From positions 4,030,001-4,094,000 of the forward strand of contig NZ_AP022599.1 of NCBI RefSeq assembly GCF_010725725.1: a stretch of DNA of 64,000 nucleotides. Reading direction: 5' to 3'. The notes beneath the pieces were generated by a model. That model saw only the letters and a list, made by a program, of their open reading frames with translations, searched no databases and was not told the DNA's origin. A program made the translations under genes and the position numbers. Below, in pieces: positions 61,505 through 64,000 of the stretch (positions are counted from its first letter, which is position 1; each line of letters opens with the position of its first letter). The DNA comes from Mycolicibacterium pulveris (lineage in GTDB: Bacteria; Actinomycetota; Actinomycetes; Mycobacteriales; Mycobacteriaceae).

Positions 61505-62644
61505 GTGGCCGCAGTGAAAAAGGCTAAGAGGCGCTCCTGGGGCACATTGCGCACCATGCGCAACGGGCGCGTCCAGGCGAGTTACGTGGCCGACGACGGT
61601 CGCCGCTACTACGCCGCCCACACTTACGACACGCGGATGGACGCTGAGGGCTGGTTGGCCAACGAGCGCCGGTTGATTGAATCGGGAGACTGGACGCCGC
61701 CAGATACGCGTGCCGCAACTAAGCTTGCCGGAACAGTGCTACTCCGTGAATACGTCAACGGCTGGTTGTTGGAGCGGGACCTCACACCGAAGACGCGGGC
61801 ACTGTATGCGGACCTACTGAACAGCCGAATACTGCCGGTGCTGGGCGAAGAAATGCTGAGGAACGTATCACCCGGCATGGTTCGCGCCTGGTGGATCGGA
61901 CTGGGCAAGGCGACGCCGACGAGGAATGCTCACGCCTACCAACTGCTGAGAACGATCTTCAACACTGCGGTTGCGGATAAGGTCGTCTCCGAGAATCCGT
62001 GCCAGATCAAGTCGGCGGGGAAGGCCCCGAAACCTCGTGATGTTCGACCGCTGACTCCCGATGAGCTAGAGCAAGTGGCTGACGCCGTCCCCGAGAAATA
62101 TCGGGCTGCTGTCCCGGTTGCTGCCTGGTGTGGACTCCGCTTCGGAGAATTAATTGAACTGCGGCGGAAGGATGTTTATACCGTTGATGGCAACACTGTG
62201 CTGCGCATTCGCCGGGTGGCCACACGTGTGGGGAACCGAATTGAGGTCGGCCCACCGAAGACGGATGCAGGAATTCGCGATGTTACTGTCCCGCCCCACG
62301 TCGCTGAGACTCTCCGCCGACATATGCGCGTCAACACGGGGCAGGGGCCGGAATCGTTCTTGTTCACCACGACTCGCGGGCAGCGGCTATCGACGACGGC
62401 CTTCACAAAGGCCGTAAAGGTTGGCTTTGCGAACGTGGGCAAACCCGAGATGCGCGTACATGACCTTCGACACGTCGGTGCGACGCTCGCTGCCCAGGCT
62501 GGCGCGACTACGAAGGAATTGATGAGGCGTATTGGCCACACAACCCCGGCGATGGCAATGCGTTACCAGATCGCGGCTGATGAACGTGATGCGGCGATTG
62601 CCCGTGAGATGACCAGGCTGGCGGGTCCGCACGGAAGTTCTTGA
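61505..62644 (+). CDS. int: Tyrosine-type site-specific integrase
   Basis: 379 residues from GTG 61505. An N-terminal AP2-like arm-binding part (RNGRVQASYVADDGRRYYAAHTYDTRMDAEGWL) and a SAM-like core-binding domain (about 75-170) precede the catalytic domain with Arg212 (CGLRFGEL), His319 and Arg322 (HDLRHVGAT), a late His in IGHTTPAM and nucleophile Tyr354 (MRYQ). Its place beside the tRNA-His fragment shows it integrates the element there. Confidence 0.95.
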   Translation: MAAVKKAKRRSWGTLRTMRNGRVQASYVADDGRRYYAAHTYDTRMDAEGWLANERRLIESGDWTPPDTRAATKLAGTVLLREYVNGWLLERDLTPKTRALYADLLNSRILPVLGEEMLRNVSPGMVRAWWIGLGKATPTRNAHAYQLLRTIFNTAVADKVVSENPCQIKSAGKAPKPRDVRPLTPDELEQVADAVPEKYRAAVPVAAWCGLRFGELIELRRKDVYTVDGNTVLRIRRVATRVGNRIEVGPPKTDAGIRDVTVPPHVAETLRRHMRVNTGQGPESFLFTTTRGQRLSTTAFTKAVKVGFANVGKPEMRVHDLRHVGATLAAQAGATTKELMRRIGHTTPAMAMRYQIAADERDAAIAREMTRLAGPHGSS

Positions 62645-62791
62645 GTATCTTGCGAAATGGCGTGGATTTGCAGCTTCCAAGCGTGCGCTGTACTGTGACC
62701 TCGTCACCAAACACTTCGCAGATAGCGAGCCTCCTCTAGGCATCATTTGGGCCCTGGCCGATAAGCGGCTGGGCCATGCCGAAGGAGAAAT

Positions 62792-63007
62792 GTGTTTCAA
62801 GAGGTCCCGTCAGTCAGCTTCGCCGAGGGGCTGCCGAAACGACCAACCATCAAGCAGGCCGCCGACCATCACGGGCTGTCCGAGAAAACGATCCGTCGTT
62901 ACATCGCTGAGGGTCGGCTAGTCGCATACCGCGTCGGCAAGCGCAGCATACGAGTTGATCGGGAGTCCCTGATCCGTCTCGCGACGCCGCTGGGCGGTGC
63001 GGCATGA
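62792..63007 (+). CDS. xis: Excisionase-like helix-turn-helix protein
   Basis: 71 residues from GTG 62792, after GAAGGAGA. The motif TIKQAADHHGLSEKTIRRYIAEGRLVAYRVGKRSIRVDRESL is the MerR/excisionase-type winged helix found next to actinobacterial integrases. It may direct excision or regulate element genes. Its stop overlaps the start of the ATPase gene (ATGA). The 145 bp between int and this gene hold nothing recognisable. Confidence 0.82.
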   Translation: MFQEVPSVSFAEGLPKRPTIKQAADHHGLSEKTIRRYIAEGRLVAYRVGKRSIRVDRESLIRLATPLGGAA

Positions 63008-64000
63008 CCGGCAAAGACCGCTCAGTCAAGCTGGTTCCCGCCACGGACGTGACCGATGACGTTCCAGTTTGGGCGTGGACCTACGGGGGGAAGGGACGCA
63101 TTCAACTCGGTACGTTGGCACTCTTCGCGGGTCGGCCGGGAGCCGGAAAATCAACCGCTGCACGCTGGTTCGCAGCGGCGGTGTCGAACGGCACGCTGGC
63201 CGGCTGCTGGGAGGGGCGGCCGCAGAACGTCGCCTACATCGCTCCGGCGGAGGAGTCAGTGAAGTACATCGTCAAGCCGGGCTTGCGAGCAGCGGGCGCG
63301 GCGATGAACCGAATTTTCTTCCCGGAGGTGCGGTGCGACGGCATGCAGGTCCGTCTTCTCTCTGTGGACGACGAGGACAGGCTCACGGAGTGTTTCGTCG
63401 CGCACGATATAAAGCTCATCGTCGTCGATCCGCTGATGGACACCATAAGTGCCAAGGCAGATATCAACCGAAACAACGAGGTTCGTGCGGCATTGCAGCC
63501 TTGGATGCGTATGGCGGACTTGCTGGAAGGTTGCATCCTCGGCGTCGCGCATCTCAAGAAGATGCCCGGAGATGACATAGTGGCAGGGATTAACGCTTCG
63601 TCAGCCTTCGGTGAAGTCGCCCGCGCAGTCTTCGGCTTCGTGAAGGACGATGAATCGCCCGACGATCGGATCATGTCTCAAGCGAAGAACTCAACCGGCG
63701 AGGAAGACCTTGCGTTAAGGTATCGTATCGAAACCTGTTCCGTTATAACGGATTCGGGTAGCACTGGGGTAGTGGGGCGCTTCGCCATCACAGGAAATTC
63801 TGACCGCACTGCGGGAGACGTGTTGCGAAACGCTTCTGACGACCGGCATGCGTGTCGGAAGTGGCTCAAAACGCATCTGGTAGACCACGGGAAGACTGCA
63901 TCCGCAGAGGTGAAACAGTTCGGGGAGGCGCAGGGGTTCAGTACTTCGGCGATCGATCGTGCTGCCCGATTGCTCAACGTCACTGTCACCTCTGCCGGGT
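63004..64000 (+). CDS. RepA-like/RecA-fold AAA ATPase, 3' end outside window
   Basis: Open from ATG 63004 to the last base (about 332 residues seen). Walker A is GRPGAGKST near residues 44-52, Walker B is LIVVDPLMD near residue 143, and a sensor-like GVAHLKKM follows. The C-terminal part seen so far has a winged-helix look (VKQFGEAQGFSTSAIDRAARLL). It resembles AAA_25/RepA-type ATPases of mobile elements that help replicate or mobilise the element. Coupled to the excisionase by ATGA. Confidence 0.82.
   Translation, partial: MTGKDRSVKLVPATDVTDDVPVWAWTYGGKGRIQLGTLALFAGRPGAGKSTAARWFAAAVSNGTLAGCWEGRPQNVAYIAPAEESVKYIVKPGLRAAGAAMNRIFFPEVRCDGMQVRLLSVDDEDRLTECFVAHDIKLIVVDPLMDTISAKADINRNNEVRAALQPWMRMADLLEGCILGVAHLKKMPGDDIVAGINASSAFGEVARAVFGFVKDDESPDDRIMSQAKNSTGEEDLALRYRIETCSVITDSGSTGVVGRFAITGNSDRTAGDVLRNASDDRHACRKWLKTHLVDHGKTASAEVKQFGEAQGFSTSAIDRAARLLNVTVTSAG

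Larger units (their letters stand above)
61318..64000 (+). mobile_element. Left end of an integrated mobile element at tRNA-His
   Basis: Begins at the tRNA-His 3' half and contains a tyrosine integrase, an excisionase-like protein and a RecA-like ATPase, all plus-strand. Base composition is visibly less GC-rich than the chromosomal part and codon use is less biased. The right end lies beyond 64000. It could be a prophage or an integrative conjugative or mobilizable element (pSAM2-like); no structural phage gene is in view to decide. Confidence 0.8.

Overview
The window is high-GC actinobacterial DNA from a mycobacterium, most likely a fast-growing environmental type (Mycolicibacterium-like). 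The reasons are a complete yrbEAB-mceABCDEF operon, a 3089-residue type I fatty acid synthase followed by acpS, mycofactocin- and F420-type oxidoreductases, many GTG/TTG starts, and a 3' block whose gene order matches M. tuberculosis Rv2525c-Rv2518c (Tat-exported DUF1906 protein, fas, acpS, M20 peptidase, bcp, DUF3618, tRNA-Lys, L,D-transpeptidase).

Layout. (1) 1-8358, plus strand: a tightly packed catabolic operon of enoyl-CoA hydratase (cut by the window start), ACAD10/11-like dehydrogenase, SDR, F420-type LLM oxidoreductase, sulfotransferase-like protein, TIM-barrel isomerase, DUF1214-like protein and amidase. (2) 8407-12106, minus strand: a secreted protein, then SDR - mycofactocin SDR - [3Fe-4S] ferredoxin - P450. 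(3) 12371-27139, plus strand: aldehyde dehydrogenase, CoA-transferase, OB-fold thiolase-like protein, a four-copy 71-bp MIRU-like array, thiolase, then the Mce lipid importer operon. (4) 27140-34497: small secreted proteins, a P450/TetR divergent pair, an MmpS-like protein, a thiolase/DUF35 pair, and SnoaL, ADH and VOC proteins. (5) 34512-42731: crotonase and acyl-CoA ligase (divergent), amidohydrolase and acyl-CoA ligase, two Mce-associated membrane proteins and two facing IspD-family genes. (6) 42732-45999: a 38-residue membrane peptide, a ChaB-like protein, an MFS transporter and a MerR regulator. (7) 46133-61272: the conserved fas block. (8) 61318-64000: the left end of an integrated element (3' half of tRNA-His as attL, tyrosine integrase, excisionase, RecA-like ATPase) that runs out of the window.

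Regions 1-5 look like one functional unit: a Mce transporter brings in a hydrophobic substrate, P450s with ferredoxin and alcohol/aldehyde dehydrogenases oxidise it, ligases or a CoA-transferase activate it, and a beta-oxidation set shortens it. The substrate (steroid, terpenoid or other cyclic lipid) cannot be read from sequence. Related inverted repeats built from GAGAAT/ATTCTC sit upstream of six genes in this region and may define a shared regulon. The other notable items are the MIRU-like array of translationally coupled mini-ORFs, a wobble-base discontinuity covering yrbEA/yrbEB, an IspD pseudo-enzyme facing an intact IspD homologue, and two thiolase-fold proteins lacking standard catalytic residues.
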